NCBI GenBank assembly: GCA_013368445.1
Contig: JAACJO010000053.1
Location: forward strand, 1 to 64,000
Length of the DNA stretch: 64,000 nucleotides
Origin: Leucocoprinus leucothites
Lineage: Eukaryota; Basidiomycota; Agaricomycetes; Agaricales; Agaricaceae
Direction of reading: 5' to 3'
The notes beneath the pieces were generated by a model. It did not search any database. It saw nothing but the letters and a program-made list of their open reading frames with translations, and was not told where the DNA came from. How positions within the stretch are numbered: position 1 is the stretch's first letter; each line of letters starts with the position of its first letter. A program made the translations under genes and the position numbers. Positions 1 through 12,138 of the stretch are shown here, piece after piece.

Positions 1-605
1 TTTCGGTTTATATCCTTCTCCATGTAAGTACGACAACTCACCTTTGTATTTAACACTGAGTATTTCGGTTCTGATATTGGTATAGATAATTATCCAGAAC
101 CGGGCAAGATGCCAGTATCGTCAACATCGCCGGTCATTCTAGAGAACTCCGATGGCTCATTTTACGCTAGTATCGGGGCGTCCGGCGGATTGCGGATATT
201 TCCCTCTGTGGTTCAGGTATTGTTGAACCTCGGTTGGGGGCTTCATCCTAGTGAGGCAATTGAATTCGGTCGCGTTTTCCATCAGCTCTACCCGACGAAG
301 CTAGAGGTGGATGAGACTTATCCTTCGGATGCGCTTGATTATCTGCGACAGGCGGGCCACAATATTTCGTGTGAGTAATCTCGGTCTTCAACTGACAAAT
401 GGATCAGTCAGTCACGCTTTATCGCGGCTCTAGTTGTTGACATAAATCGAGTGGAAGGCGTAGGCGTGGTTCAAGTGGTTAGGCAGAAAGACGGAATTTT
501 CTATGGTTCGTCATAGCGTTAAGCTCAAGGATAACCACTCTCAGTCAAAATTTTCCTATAGCTGCGAGTGATTCTCGGAAGAATGGGATCGCATTGGGCT
601 ACTAG
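1..605 (+). CDS. Gamma-glutamyltranspeptidase, C-terminal part (5' end outside window)
   Basis: This enzyme cleaves the gamma-glutamyl bond of glutathione and transfers the glutamyl group. Only the end of the small catalytic subunit is present. Exons read as about 1-23, 86-370, 434-505 and 562-605, with GT-AG introns at 24-85, 371-433 and 506-561. The spliced protein has the family signatures NYPEPGK, PVSSTSPVI, the oxyanion-type GASGG, RIFPSVVQVLLNLGWGL, DETYPSDAL, and the usual end ASDSRKNGIALGY before TAG. The introns are inferred from reading frame and splice consensus. No defect is visible. The catalytic Thr and the large subunit lie upstream of base 1. I am confident of the family but not of the secreted or vacuolar subtype. 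Confidence 0.88.
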
Positions 606-1017
606 TTTTGGTCAAGAGGCAAACCTCTTCTAGTTCATGATAATGGCGACTCTAGCGTGCGTGCATGTGGCACTAGCTATGCACACAATCTATTATTGAC
701 AGCAACGAGATCCGGAGGCAAAATGCTGTGGCTTCGGAGCGCCCGACGATCCCCATTGAGATTTTCGCTTCGCTGGTAAGGAAAAGAGCATGTTGGGCTC
801 GGAAAGACATAAATGACATAAAGTGCATTATTTAGAAGGTCCCCATTGCCGAATGACCGGCTGGATCAATTGTATGAACTCTAAAAATGGACTAAGTCTT
901 GCTCGCTTCAGTTTTGTTTGGTGTTTGCTGGGGCAAAAAGGTGCTAATTATTCCTGTCAAATAAGTACACGAGGTTGCCCAAGCGAAGTGCTTAGCTTCT
1001 TCTCTTCCACCTATCTC
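606..1017. other. Intergenic spacer between GGT and MFS genes
   Basis: Both neighbours run on the + strand, so this stretch must hold the GGT 3' UTR and the MFS promoter. I see no convincing ORF, RNA gene or repeat in it. Confidence 0.5.
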
Positions 1018-3062
1018 ATGGCTACTGAGGAGACTCCTTTGCTCTCTGGTGCACTACCCTACAAGAATGAGCTCATTTATGAGCGATTTTCTCCGGCGTA
1101 TAAGAAATTTATACTGGCCATAGTAGCTTGGTCCGGTTTGATGCCATGCAAGTCATTTCATTTTCCCTTCAACTCCCACGATTCTGACGTCAATTCCAGT
1201 GTTCTTGACCGGAACCTTCAGCCCTTCGATCCCTCAGATTGCCAGGACTTGAACACTACAGGAGAACGTGTTGGGTGAGTAACAAACCACTGTCTATCCC
1301 TGACCTTTCAGCTCAGCTATACGTATTATGTAGTTTTTGCGGTCAGCCTTTCCATATTGCGACTTGCATCGGGTCCTTGGTTTCTGCTAGCTATGCTACC
1401 TTTTGTGAGCAGTGGTCGGCCTATAATAATTGTGGTTACAGCTGACAAGCTCCGACAGACGGCAGACGTCCGACATACCTCATCTCTCTTCCCTTGTGCA
1501 TTATTGCTCGATAGGTGTCTCGACCTCGCGAAATATGTATGAGCTCCTGCTCTGGAGGTTTTGGCAGTGTATGGGAGCCTCCCCAGGGCTAGTTGTCGGA
1601 GCAGCTGTCGTTGGTGATATCTACAAGTTGGAAGAACGAGGGACAGGAATGGGCATTTTTTTTTGCCGTGAGATTTAGACATTTATTAGAGAGAACCAGG
1701 GTTGACTTACGTCACGAACTTAGGGATGCGTGTTGGGTACAACTTTGGCTCCTCCGGTCGGAGGTTTGGCGTCTCTTTACATGTTTCCTCACACAATTAG
1801 CTGACAAATAATGGATAGGTGCTGTCTCGCACTTCTGGGATGGAGAGCAACTCAGTGGTGCATGGGTGCCTTAGCTCTCGCCGTATTTGTGATCTTCTTT
1901 ACTGCTTTTCCCGAGACAAGCCATCCTGGCACTCGCGGAATCGACAGTATCAGTGGGGGACGTAAGTTTTCATTTAGAGCTGTGAATCCTCTCCGCCCTT
2001 TTACGATTACTACGGAGTCCGAATGTTATCTTTGTGGTACGTTCTGATTGTCCCCCGCATAACGTTGATCGATGATCCCTGATAAATACTTCTTTAGTCT
2101 GCCGCGGGCTTTCTCCTGGTGCTAACGGACTATGGTATTTATCGCCTTTTTCCCCCTTCGCTAGCTAACGATGCTCTCAAGTTCTCCTGGTCCCTCTTGC
2201 TTACACTCTGGTAACTAAATCTCTCGAGCTGAAAGAGTAGTCGACTGATTTCGGTACTCAGGGTAAGCGCTATAGTCTCAACAACGAACTCTTAGTAGGA
2301 GTATGTTTCCTTCCTTGTGGGCTGGGTAACATGAGTGAGTAGCAGTAGAAATCAATGCCGTTCAATCTCTGATTCTAGGTTTCAGTCGGAGCACCTATCG
2401 CGGGGCGTATATCAGATAAAATCATCGTTAAATGGAAGAAAGAGAGAGGGGGTGTATGGTACCCCGAAGATCGCCTTCGAGCCACGTTCTTCGGTGGCCT
2501 CGTCCTTGTCCCGGTATCCGTCCTTGGTTGCGGATTAGTGACTGAATACATTGAAGGTCATCTCGGGCTGGTGCTCAATCTCATTCTGCTCTTCGTGAAT
2601 GGCCTTGGTGTATGTTCTGAGTGTGCTCGGTGGCCTGCTAATTTTTTGCTGAACTTACTTTAGGTTGATATTGCCCTGGGCCCGAGCGCAGCTTATATTG
2701 TAGATATCATGCACTCTCATAGTGCGGAGGCCATGGCCTGCAATGCGTATGGCCGTATCATTTCACATGCAATTGTTTGATGCTGACTTTGGAACAGTGG
2801 TTTTAGGTCTTTCCTTCTGGCGTTCGGGATATCGGGTGTGATGCCTCTGATTGACACATACGGGATGCTCGTTACGAACACTATTTCAGCGTGCTTGGCC
2901 TGGGTTGGGTTTGCGTAAGCCCCCTTTATTTGCTCCTTAGCAGGATTTAACTGTGTTGGATTTTTTTTTTCCTCCTACAGGCTCATTTCTCTAACTGTGC
3001 GCTACGGCGATAAAATGAGAGCATGGGCTGATATCGGTTATTCGACGGCCACTGACCACTGA
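1018..3062 (+). CDS. MFS transporter, DHA1 drug:H+ antiporter-like, multi-intron
   Basis: A 12-helix major facilitator of the fungal multidrug-resistance type is expected in the plasma membrane. The start at 1018 gives MATEETPLL and the stop is TGA at 3060-3062. Recognisable blocks are GASPGLVVGAAVVGDIYK with LEERGTGMGIFF (about 1570-1665, the motif-C region), FPETSHPGTRGID (about 1905-1945), APIAGRISDKIIVKWKKERG with GVWYPEDRLRATFFG (about 2385-2500), LGPSAAYIVDIMHSHSAEAM (about 2675-2735) and RYGDKMRAWADIGYSTATDH at the end. Clear introns lie at about 2336-2376, 2611-2664, 2744-2799 and 2917-2980. The stretch 1320-1560 (helices 1-4) does not splice cleanly by eye, so either short introns are misread there or the gene is damaged. 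The substrate is unknown. Confidence 0.75.
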
Positions 3063-3289
3063 ATTAAAGTCTCTTTTCCATCATTTAGATAGTTAGGTAT
3101 TTATTTCGCTCAACACTGCTGTACAATCCATTCTCTATGTCTACTCCATGAATCTAGATCCATCTGGACAAGTTCCACGAGTTTATCTAGCTTATACTCT
3201 AGCCCAGAGTCATTCTGTAGAGCTGCAATAATATACGAGCTATATCAAAGTCAAAAAAGTGCTGAATTCCGCGTTTTAAAAAGAGTAGC
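3063..3289. other. Convergent intergenic region
   Basis: This lies between the 3' ends of the MFS gene (+) and the exonuclease gene (-). It is AT-richer than the genes, and I see no ORF or structure I can support. Confidence 0.4.
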
Positions 3290-5018
3290 TCACATCACGG
3301 TTCCAGGCTTTAGAGCCAGATCATCTCCTTCCACGATTGGTCCGTAAGAACCTTGGCTCTTGAGGCTGAGCTTGAGGCACATTTCCTCCAGGGAAAGTCC
3401 TCTCTGGTGCCAGCTTTCATATGCTCGGAGATATCGTGGTTGCATGCCTTCTTGAGTTTGGGTGGATTGGCTCCCAGTTGACAGGATGCCACTTCCGATG
3501 GACCACCCCACTTCGCTTGTGTATTGAGCTGAAACGTCCTCCAGAGTACAGGAGTACAGCTCTCCAAGTTTGAGAAGCTCATTGTAGACCATCAGCGATG
3601 AATGTACATCATTCGCAGCATCTACATGCCATGAGTAAGTATATTTGATTTCACGGACTCATGATTGGTTCGCGTACATTCTCTCTGGCTGACGCTCAGA
3701 GGCTTCTCCCAATCACTTATCCGCACGGGACCTTTGTCCAGAATTTTGCCGCAATAACGTTCCACGAGCTTATGGCACAACGTCAGCAGTAGTTGAAAGT
3801 AAAGGTGAAAAGAACTCACTTTTGCTAGACTCACGATCTTGCGCTTTGCAATAGGCTTAGGATCGACCACCAGCGCAACTGAGCCGAGTTCCACGAGATT
3901 TTTGGCCATGATGCCATAATCCCTGAATAACTTCTTACCGTCATCTGTGATATGCAGGTGAATTCGGGGTAGTTAAATTGAGTCGGTTAACTCACTCAGA
4001 ATGTTGACTCCAACTTTGGCAATCTTCGGGTTTTCTATCAATGCCTATACACGTCTCATGTATCAGAAAGGAGATCATTGTCCCTTGGGTTCACCCGCAC
4101 CTGAAGACGCTCAGGGAATCCTACGTTGATAGTTCAATGTCCAGCCACCGCCTTAATTGTTGGGTAACAACTCACTGCGCATTCCGTTCACCTGTATTAT
4201 GAGAATGAGACCAGCTCCATCAGCAATCTGGACAACCGCTGCCTTGCCCTCGCTCTTTGTGTTGCGCTCAGCAGTCCTATAGAAAGTTACACGCCATTCG
4301 AGATCCATAGCGACGGGACTAGAGCGGAGGAAAGGATGTCTTCAGTCAGAAGGTGATGGCAACCAGCCGGGAACGAGACGAACCCAGTGAAGAGGCCATT
4401 GATCATTTCGTTAGTTTCTTCCTCGTTTTTTATGTAGATGATGGAGGGCTTCGGCTCGTAATCCTTGCACGAGTAGAAGGGTAGTGGGTCCTTAACCGGC
4501 TGGTCCTGTTCTGCTTCAATCGAGATGATGGGTACTGCCTTTTGGACCTCTGCGGGTTTGCTTGTGCTTCCAGTGGGCATGATTCTACTCTCCTCGCTGG
4601 TCTTCTTGACTTGTGGCTTTGAAGTGATCTTCTTGACTTGTGACCTTGATATGGTCTTCTTGGCTTGTGGCCTCGACGTGGTTTTCCTGGTCCGTGGCTT
4701 TGAGGACGTTCTTGGGTGAGGGATCTGAGCACTATCCAGGTGCCGGTAAGTGCTAGTTTTTTTCCCTTGCCCGGGAGATGCGACGTACAGGACCTCGAGC
4801 CTACTTGCTGGGTTGATCCTTTCAATAGAGTTCATCTTTGGTTCTGCAATTTCTACCTCTTCTTTGGCGTCTGCTAGGGTTAGCAGTCGACCAACTTGCT
4901 CGGTTCCCAAGATTTCGCCTGCTTGGAGGTTAAGAGAGTCAAGAGCCATGAGAAGACTGGCAGTACGACTGGGTGCTAACGAGAGGGACGGGGTAACGAA
5001 GCGGCGGGAAACAGACAT
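3290..5018 (-). CDS. DEDDy 3'-5' exonuclease-domain protein (WRN-exo/RNase D-like)
   Basis: This is a 3'-5' exonuclease fold of the DEDD superfamily. After removal of short introns the domain reads FTGPVAMDLEWRVTFYR (Exo I, D-x-E), KVGVNILNDGKKLFRDYG (Exo II, N-x3-D) and SQREYAANDVHSSLMVY (Exo III, Y-x3-D), so all acidic residues are present. One intron lies at about 4323-4384 and others at about 4130-4200, 4035-4080, 3940-4005, 3770-3815 and 3626-3672. The N-terminal ~150 residues form a basic low-complexity linker of repeated KKTTS/KPQ-type units. The start at 5018 gives MSVSRRFVTPSLSLAPSR, Arg/Ser-rich without acidic residues, like a mitochondrial presequence. Upstream ATGs exist, so the start is uncertain. 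No helicase domain follows; the protein ends with TGA at 3290-3292. Confidence 0.75.
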
Positions 5019-5199
5019 GATAGATCCCCCAGGCATAGGCAGTGCTGAGAAACCTGACAGTGACAAGTGATTTATTGATAGATGGCATAGGTGCCAGAGT
5101 CTCACGAGCTTGACGCGACGCGACAAGGGTCATCATTCATAACCACGTGATGCCTAATTAACTCTAATGTAGATAAATGTATCGAGTGCCTTCAGTCTC

Positions 5200-6722
5200 T
5201 CAAGCACCTCCTTCAGCTGCTCTCGCGGCTCTCCTAGCCTTCTTGGCGGCATTGGCAGCGGCAGCTTTTGCCTTTTTGGCTTCAGCTTTGGCAACCTGTA
5301 AAATGTCGTCTTCAGAAACGTGGACCAAAAGAGATTAATCGCCAAACCATACCTTGTCTTCCTCTTCTTTCTTGCGAGCCTCTTCTTCAGCCTTCTTTTT
5401 TTCCTCCTCCTCCTGTTGCTTCGTTTTCTTCACAGTTCCACCTGGAGTACTACCACGTTTCTTTGCCTCCCTTGCCTCTTTCTCTTCTTGTTTAATGCGC
5501 TTAATGCGAGGATCAAGACCAAGAGTCAAGTCGACAAGACCGCGAAGTTTTGCGGTGTCTTCCTTCTTTCGGCGCGCGCGCTCGGACTTGTTCTTTTTCT
5601 CTGTGTAACGTTTGTCGTCGCGACTATGTCCGAGTCAGACGTCTGTAGCTTGGAAGTGGCGTGATGCTTACTTGTCACTACCCTCGTTTACTTCCTTGTC
5701 CCACCATTCGAAGCTCCTCCAGCTATCAAAGTTGTACCAGAAATCGTAGAAGCCTTCAACCTCTGCCTTGGTCGCATCCACCTTACCAAGTCCAGGTACG
5801 GGTTGTACACGTGAGAAGCGAGAGTATTCCGCGAAAATCGGTGTAAAGGTTTTGAAGAAGTCAACTTCTTTCTTGCTCTAGTCGCCCCTTAAGCACAGGG
5901 GTACATCGAAGATAGTTCAAAAACGCTTACTTTGATTGAGGTCGAAGGTAGGTCCTCCTCCCATTCAATGAACTGGGGATCCACAGAGTCAAATTGACGA
6001 CGCTTTTCGGGGTGACTCAGGACCTCATGAGCCTTTGAGATACACTTGAAGAATGCATCATCGTTGGTGTTGGTGCCAGTAAACTGGAGAAGGTTATTGG
6101 TGGACGAGGGCGCTGAAGACACTTTTTTGTCCGGGTGGTGCTTAAGGACCTTTTTACGATCTAGTCCCAAGCTGATCAGATTACTCGAAGATAAATCAAT
6201 ATAAATGCACATACGCGCGATTTTGATCTGTTCGGGTGTGGCTCTCCATCGAAGATCTGAGAGACCGAGAACGGCGTAGTAGTCATGTTTCTACATGGCA
6301 GGATAAGGGCGAGGGTACCATCATAATAAGCTGAGGCGCTCACCTTCCACTCCTTGGGATCGAGATTCAAGAGCTCATCAGACTCTGGCTCATCACCAAC
6401 ACCAAGATCGTCCTCAGCGCTCGTGCCATTAGCCTCCAGCGCCAATTTCTTCTGCTGCTCCTCTTCAAGGTGCTTATCTAGCGCATCGAAATCGTGTGCA
6501 TGTTTCAATGAGAGCTTTAGATGATTCAGATAGGCAGGTCCAACGGGGAGCAAGGTTCTATGTCCAGCTGGGTGAGGCGCTAAATTCCATCGATCATTAG
6601 AACAAGTAAAAATCATCGATGTGGGTATACTTACGTGACAGACGAGAACCTGAGGCAGTTGGGGGTGTGTAGTCTGGGTGGAGGGGAGGGGCGAGGAGAT
6701 TGAGGGTTTGCACTGTGGCCAT
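5200..6722 (-). CDS. Zuotin-type J-domain protein (ribosome-associated complex)
   Basis: Zuotin is the J-protein of the ribosome-associated complex and stimulates the Ssb-type Hsp70 on nascent chains. The start at 6722 gives MATVQTLNLLAPPLHPDY. An intron at about 6572-6633 leads into PPHPAGHRTLLPVGPAYL. The J domain is split by further introns: LSDLRWRATPEQIKIA, then KKVLKHHPDKK with the HPD motif near 6140, then the helix with FKCISKAHEVLSHPEKRR. FDSVDPQFIEWEEDLP, RVQPVPGLGKVDATKAEVEG and FYDFWYNFDSWRSFEW are typical zuotin-homology blocks. The charged helical tail (5210-5530, Lys/Glu/Ala-rich) matches the ribosome-binding region. The stop is TGA at 5200-5202. Fungal zuotins lack the animal SANT domains, and none is seen here. 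Confidence 0.9.
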
Positions 6723-7037
6723 GGCGGTGTTGAGAGATCAAACACTTTGAAAAACACTTTTTTTTGATCTTCTGTACTTCTGTCACACTTCGTCACAGTG
6801 ATTTGATGGGGATCTCTTGAGCGGCCCAGGGACATCATACGACTTGGTGGGGTACTGAGCAGGTTATTCGTATGCCTCTGAAGGTTGTAGATTTGACACC
6901 CTAAAGTCCTTGCATCAACCTTCACCTGCCGTTGGAATTAAAGGTCATGTAGTCCTATGTATTGCGTTTCATATCCATTGTTTGAGTCCCTATTTGTGTA
7001 CCCGAGCCGTATCCATGAGAGTCCCGACAGAAAGCTA
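6723..7037. other. Intergenic region upstream of the zuotin gene
   Basis: This is about 315 bp between the zuotin start codon and the stop of the next minus-strand gene. It should hold the zuotin promoter and the 3' UTR of the F-box gene. I see no distinct element. Confidence 0.4.
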
Positions 7038-10000
7038 TCAACATATCACACAATCCTCTTTAAAACTCAAGTTATACATCGTCTTATCCACGATCTTTTC
7101 GATTTTCTTCCAATCAGAGCGGCGCTGAATGAACTCGTATATATCCTATCAGACCAATAGTCAGCACCGTTCAAATTCGGCGGCAAGAACGACAAAGAAC
7201 TCACCTCGGGTCGATAAGCACCGCCATATCTCGTCACGTCTCTCACAATCTGAGCTAGATCCTTCGCGTCTTCTACGACGTAGACGTGGCCCAGCATTTT
7301 GAGGTGCGAAAAGTCGCTGGCGATAGATTGGACCTAGACGACATGTCGTTGATCAGTCGTGTGATCACCAGCTGAATGAACAATACGCACCTTCAACGAT
7401 GAAATGAATGTATGATACGTATTCAGATCCGCAATTACTTGAAATCCCCCGTTCAATGAGATAATCTGCCTCTTGATGTGTTTTTGCAATATCCTATTAC
7501 ACCACAAATCATTCCCTCAGCACGGTCACGTACTCATGAAGGAGAGACAATACTCACACAATCAACCGAATACCGATCTCCTGATAAAATACCTCCAGCA
7601 CCTCCTTGCTCGTGCTACCCTTTAACAATTTACAGTGTTTATCTAAACAGTTGATCGCTTCTGTGCATGCTTTTGTGGGTCCGAGATCCAATGGTGCGTC
7701 TTCGGGAGGATAATATTCTCTTGGTTCTGTCAGCGTTAGAATGATATGTTCAACCTATAAGGCCGAGACACTGGTTAGTAAGTCAGGCCGATAGAAAGGT
7801 GGAGAAAATGTACCTGGTTCATCAGCACATCGGTCCCGGCGTTCAGTCCACCTGCCACACTCTCGTCCAAGGCATTCTCGAACCTCTTTTTTTCTCTCAC
7901 GACTGCGTTCAGAAAATCCGTCTTGTCTATATGTGGGGCCTGTACTTCATTCAGTCGCACGTCGAGAAAGAGACAGGGAATACTCACCAGCTCCTTGTCG
8001 AAATACACTTGGACCATGGATTGTATCATATCCCCAATGTGTACCAACTCAAAGAATTGAACCAACGGAGCAACGCTCGTCGTTTCCTGATGTTCAGAAG
8101 GTTTGTACTCTGTCATTCTCTCGGTCGCTCTACACATCCACATCAGCAATACATCGAAGTCTCGCAGAGCCTAGGAACTCACTGCGAAAACCCCTTAGTG
8201 ACATGCCGCTCTCCCAGGGTCTGCAACATCAAGATGAACAACTCCTCAATCGTATCTCGTACTCGGTGTCCGTAGTGTCCTGGGTATCCAGCAAAAGCTT
8301 CCACGCGTTTTAGAGCCTCTCGATCGGCATGGATCAGCTCTAGTGCTACGTCCAGCGAGAGCAATAGTTCCAGTTGATTCGTCGTAGCCTCTGCTATCAT
8401 CTTCCCATTTTTTGCCATAGTTTCACTTGATTGAGTGGTAGATGTCGCTAGTGTCGAGGCTACAAAAGCCCCGAAATGTGGATGAGCATCGGCGAACGTC
8501 GGGGGTTGGAGAAAGTTGGCCACTTACTATCCGATGTAAATGTTGCGATCGTCTTATTGTCGGTCTCTTCGTCATCATCATTCACATCAGCCTCAAACAA
8601 CATCTCACCACCATCCCTCCCCAAATTCCTCGAATAAGCACCATTACCCGCTGCCTCAGCTCCTCCACCCGCCCATCTTTGAGGGTTCAACATCGCTATC
8701 CCCTGAACTGCGGCTGATCCACCTGTCATGAGTGCTCCTCCTACAGCGTTAACGGTTCGTGGGACGATTGTGACGGGGAGTAAGAGGACGTTTGTGAATG
8801 AGGTTAGGACGTTTCGTTTTACTTGGGCTGGGTTGTGAGAGGATAGGAAACGGGCGGTTGAGTTTGTGGTTGGGTCGGATGATTTGGCGGATGTCTGTGG
8901 GATTGAATTAGTGAGAAGTGTGAAGATTGAGGGGAGGGGTTGTGGGGGTGTTTGCGTACCTGGTGGTCCCAGTTTTTGCAGATGGTTTCGAAGACGAGTT
9001 TGAGGTATTCGACTTCTTCGTCGAGGTATTCGTCCATGTTGACTTCGAACATGCGGTAGCTGTAGAATGTTAGTTGTAGTATGGTGAGGAAGGTGAGTGG
9101 GACGTACATGACGTCTTCTGCTTTGGTCCTAGTGATCTCCGAGTCTTCTCTTTGCTCGGCGGCTAGCATCATTGCGTCTACCATCTTCCATGATACCCTG
9201 AAACATGCTGCGGTAGCTTGGAGGAACATTGCTGTTGATACTTCTCTCGCTCTTTCTAGTAATGAAGTGATGTATTCTCCGACCTGTGAGTGATGTTTAG
9301 CTTTATGCGTCGAATGTGAGACTGCTATGGCGGAACTTACCACTTCGTTTGCGATTCGGTCTGCAAAGGCGATCAAGACTTGAGCGGGGGGAGGAAAAAT
9401 TCGTACGGCGCGAGATCCATGTTCACTGATAGCTTCCAAGATCTGTGACATGAACTCGTCCATGGGAGTGAAATCTAGCCGGTCATTCCTGATGAGAAGC
9501 GGAGAGGTGAGTATATGTTTTCCACAGGATGCGAGAAGACGCACGCACGTAATGTTATCCAGTGGCTTCCAGCCATGCTGATAAAAAATCTCTCTCTTCT
9601 CCGCCCACACCTTTCCCATCTCCCAGTCACCGGTACCATCCCACAACTCCCAACTCGACTCTGCTGCCTCTTTCATCGCTGCTTCGTCCCCCTTTCCGTC
9701 AGCGACGTCAAAGGCTGACAATAAACTTGCGTCGAACCGATCCATCGCGGAACGGAGTGACAGCGCCAATGCATCGTAATTGTTCACGGGCTGGATTGTA
9801 GGTGAAAGGAATAGGGAAAGGAGATGGAAGAGCTTGGCTTGTGATCTCAGCGATGGTGATGCGACTGAGCTGAATTCAGAGAGAATGTGATGAGGTGGTG
9901 ATGAGAGATATCGAAAGAGTGGTTTGAGTAGAGTGTGCGCGCGGATGAATTTGTTTCTGAATGTATCCTTGGTCGGAGCAAGTGTCATCGGCGGCGGGAG

Positions 10001-10441
10001 TGGCTTTGCGCTTGCTGCGAGTGCATCGAAAGCTCCTACGAAATCTCCCAGTTCGTCTGGTTTGGGTTCAAGAACATCAACCGTCGCGAAATCGCCGAAT
10101 TCATCGTCTACCGGGATGGTCGGAGGCGCGGCAGCTCTTGAAGCAGCTACCTGGCCCTTTTGGTGTGTCTCAATATCGTCAAGCGTAGCAGAAAGTCCCT
10201 GCTTCTCAGCGCCGAGGGCATTCCACCGCTTTTGCCATAGCGAGTCGTCAAAGGCTAGCGCCGAGGTTGCATGCGAACAGCGCGCATATGCAGGGAAGTC
10301 ATGGACGGGGAGATGTGAGAGGATAATGAGATGGAGGTCAGATGGTAAACGACCGACAAGATTTGTGGGAGTGATGAGGTGTTTCTGAGATTTGTGGCCA
10401 GGCTGGAGGCGGACTGGTTCGAGAGCTTTAAACTTGTGCAT
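7038..10441 (-). CDS. F-box protein with Sec10-like body (Rcy1/Pof6 family)
   Basis: Rcy1/Pof6 proteins act in endosome recycling and vesicle delivery and recruit Skp1 through the F-box. The start at 10441 gives MHKFKALEPVRLQPGHK. The F-box follows at about residues 30-75: LPSDLHLIILSHLPVHDFPA, then DSLWQKRWNALG. Acidic DEFGDF repeats come next, then a long helical Sec10-like region: PMDEFMSQILEAISEHGSRA, then GEYITSLLERAREVSTAMFL, VNMDEYLDEEVEYLKLVFET, AGYPGHYGHRVRDTIEELF and FFELVHIGDMIQSMVQVYFD. The last exon ends NLSFKEDCVIC before TGA at 7038-7040. About a dozen introns of 50-60 bp interrupt it, for example near 9490-9540, 9292-9340, 9061-9106, 8896-8959 and 8145-8185. No break is visible. 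I recognise the family by architecture and did not do a search. Confidence 0.82.
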
Positions 10442-10506
10442 GGTAGAAAACAAACATGGTTGTACATTAACAATTTATTTACACTTGATTGTGATGGCAT
10501 TCGAAA

Positions 10507-10819
10507 TTATAGGCAGGGGCATGGAATGATGAAGCAGCATCCACCACCCTACAAGCACTTAGTTCTGTCTTTTCTGTTGGACATTACGCTGTACTCACTG
10601 GACATGGGAACCGCCACGCATACGTGCAGCTGGGCCCTCTTCCTCAGTCTGCAGGTGTTGTTCGTGTTTGGCCTCTGGAGAGACCTTCATGGTTTGCGCT
10701 GGCGAGGGCTGCTTGGCAGCTGGGCGGGTATTGTGGTTATCGCTGGATGTTGGCTTGGATGGCATAACTGAGGGCTGTGTGAGTGTAAATGTTCCCTCGT
10801 TCTCTGTTTTATCTTCCAT
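10507..10819 (-). CDS. Small protein with ARMRGG motif and Cys-rich tail (tentative)
   Basis: From ATG at 10819 the frame gives a Pro/Thr/Gln-rich, acidic segment (MEDKTENEGTFTLTQPSV) ending AARMRGGSH. The unspliced frame stops soon after. A possible intron (GTCCAG donor at about 10600, acceptor TAG before 10548) would add GGGCCFIIPCPCL and stop TAA at 10507. ARMRGG followed by a short cysteine-rich end resembles small fungal Cys-rich-tail proteins as I remember them, but the donor site is not a good consensus. The function is unknown. Orientation is opposite to the next gene, with a shared promoter region at 10820-10923. Confidence 0.38.
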
Positions 10820-10923
10820 ACTCAATGACGTAGTAACCCTAACCAGTCTCCACGCAGTGATCTAATCACAATGTACATAAACAGAAGTCCATATCCATCC
10901 ATCTCTCCTATCCGCTCTCCACC

Positions 10924-11416
10924 ATGGCTCCGTCCGAGTACTCGCTAAGACTCCAGAAAGGTACGCGATCCTCTCATCTCGCCATCCGACCTTGGATTCA
11001 ACTCTACACTAGGTATTGTTGGAGGCTTTGCACCACCTACACCCGACGCTATCTACACCATCACCCGTCCCAAAGACCACGCCGATATCAATATCGCTGG
11101 TGGTGAACGTCCCACGGGGACGCCGTCTCTCCAGGAGTTTGCTCCCAAGAGCATTCCCCACTCGGATGCTGTCACTCTCATTGACGAGCTACACGGCATT
11201 TTGAAGGATCTCCCCACCGAACAGCCTCCCGGGAGCGAGGATATTTACGGGCTTAATACTAGTATCGCTTGGGGAAGCGATGACTTGGAGTGGTTTAATG
11301 GGGGTCCCGCAGGTTGTGGTGGAGGTGAGAGCTCCGTGAAAGCCACGGCTCAGCAAAAGGAAAAGTTTAAGCGTGCCGTTGAAATTGTGGAACATCTAGT
11401 GAAGAAGGATAAATAA
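10924..11416 (+). CDS. Conserved-looking hypothetical protein, 147 aa, one intron
   Basis: The start at 10924 gives MAPSEYSLRLQKG. One intron (about 10962-11013, GTACGC to CACTAG) joins to IVGGFAPPTPDAIYTITR. The rest includes FAPKSIPHSDAVTLIDELH, EDIYGLNTSIAWGSDDLEWF and NGGPAGCGGGESS, and ends EIVEHLVKKDK before TAA at 11414-11416. The splice is strongly supported because it restores one continuous frame. There is no signal peptide or membrane segment, and I do not recognise the family. This is the last host gene before the transposon island. Confidence 0.6.
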
Positions 11417-12090
11417 TTTGATACCTTGTAAAGCTTGATCTGCCAATTTTTTTGGATTTAAGATTGGCTGGCTATCCATGATGGCATCTCCAGTGCAGTA
11501 ACTAAGTTAGCATGCTGACCTCCCTCTTGCATCGGTAAAAACTCCAATTCAGTACATGCACAGGCACAGTGGTTACTGAGGCTATGGGACCATTCGGAAG
11601 TGTTTGAAACTGATACGTTCATGTGAAAATAGACCACACGTTCGGTTGTATCAATCATGCATGCTTTGTTGATGTGAGATAGGGGATGGTACAGGTGTAC
11701 TCAATGCTTGTTAAGTGTTTGAGGCAATAGTTCCACAGAACTATTAGTCTAGTAAGGTGTGTGCATAGTATTCAATGAATGAGAGAAAGGGTAGAGGGGT
11801 ACTATACCAATAAATGGGTCAATAGTGCCATAATACTATTCACATCAGACAACATCAGTAACTTCAGTTTTTTACTTTAGTATGCCATAGGAAGTGAATA
11901 AATATATATAGAGTGCTATAGTAAATGAATATTACAACATGGGGTATATGGGGAGGTTATATAGTCATGTAGTCCTATAGTGTCTTATAGAATGGAGAGG
12001 CTATTCCAAATTGAATATAGCCCCATACACAGTTGGTTCCACAGGGTCTCTATTATATCATATGGGGTCGCACTTGGTTGAACCCTGACT
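11417..12090. other. AT-rich start of the transposon island
   Basis: No credible ORF is present. CpG becomes scarce and TA-rich words (ctatagtgt, tatatggg) recur. I see no terminal repeat that defines an element. Confidence 0.4.
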
Positions 12091-12138
12091 TCTGTATGGA
12101 AGATTGAGTGCTGAATGTGGTGATATCACTGATCTCAT

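Noticed and set aside
4525..5070. Plus-strand open frames opposite the exonuclease linker
   Set aside because: Antisense shadows of the basic repeat region.
5320..5664. Plus-strand open frames opposite the zuotin gene
   Set aside because: They mirror the Lys/Glu-rich zuotin tail (poly-Phe/Ser/Leu) and carry no domain.
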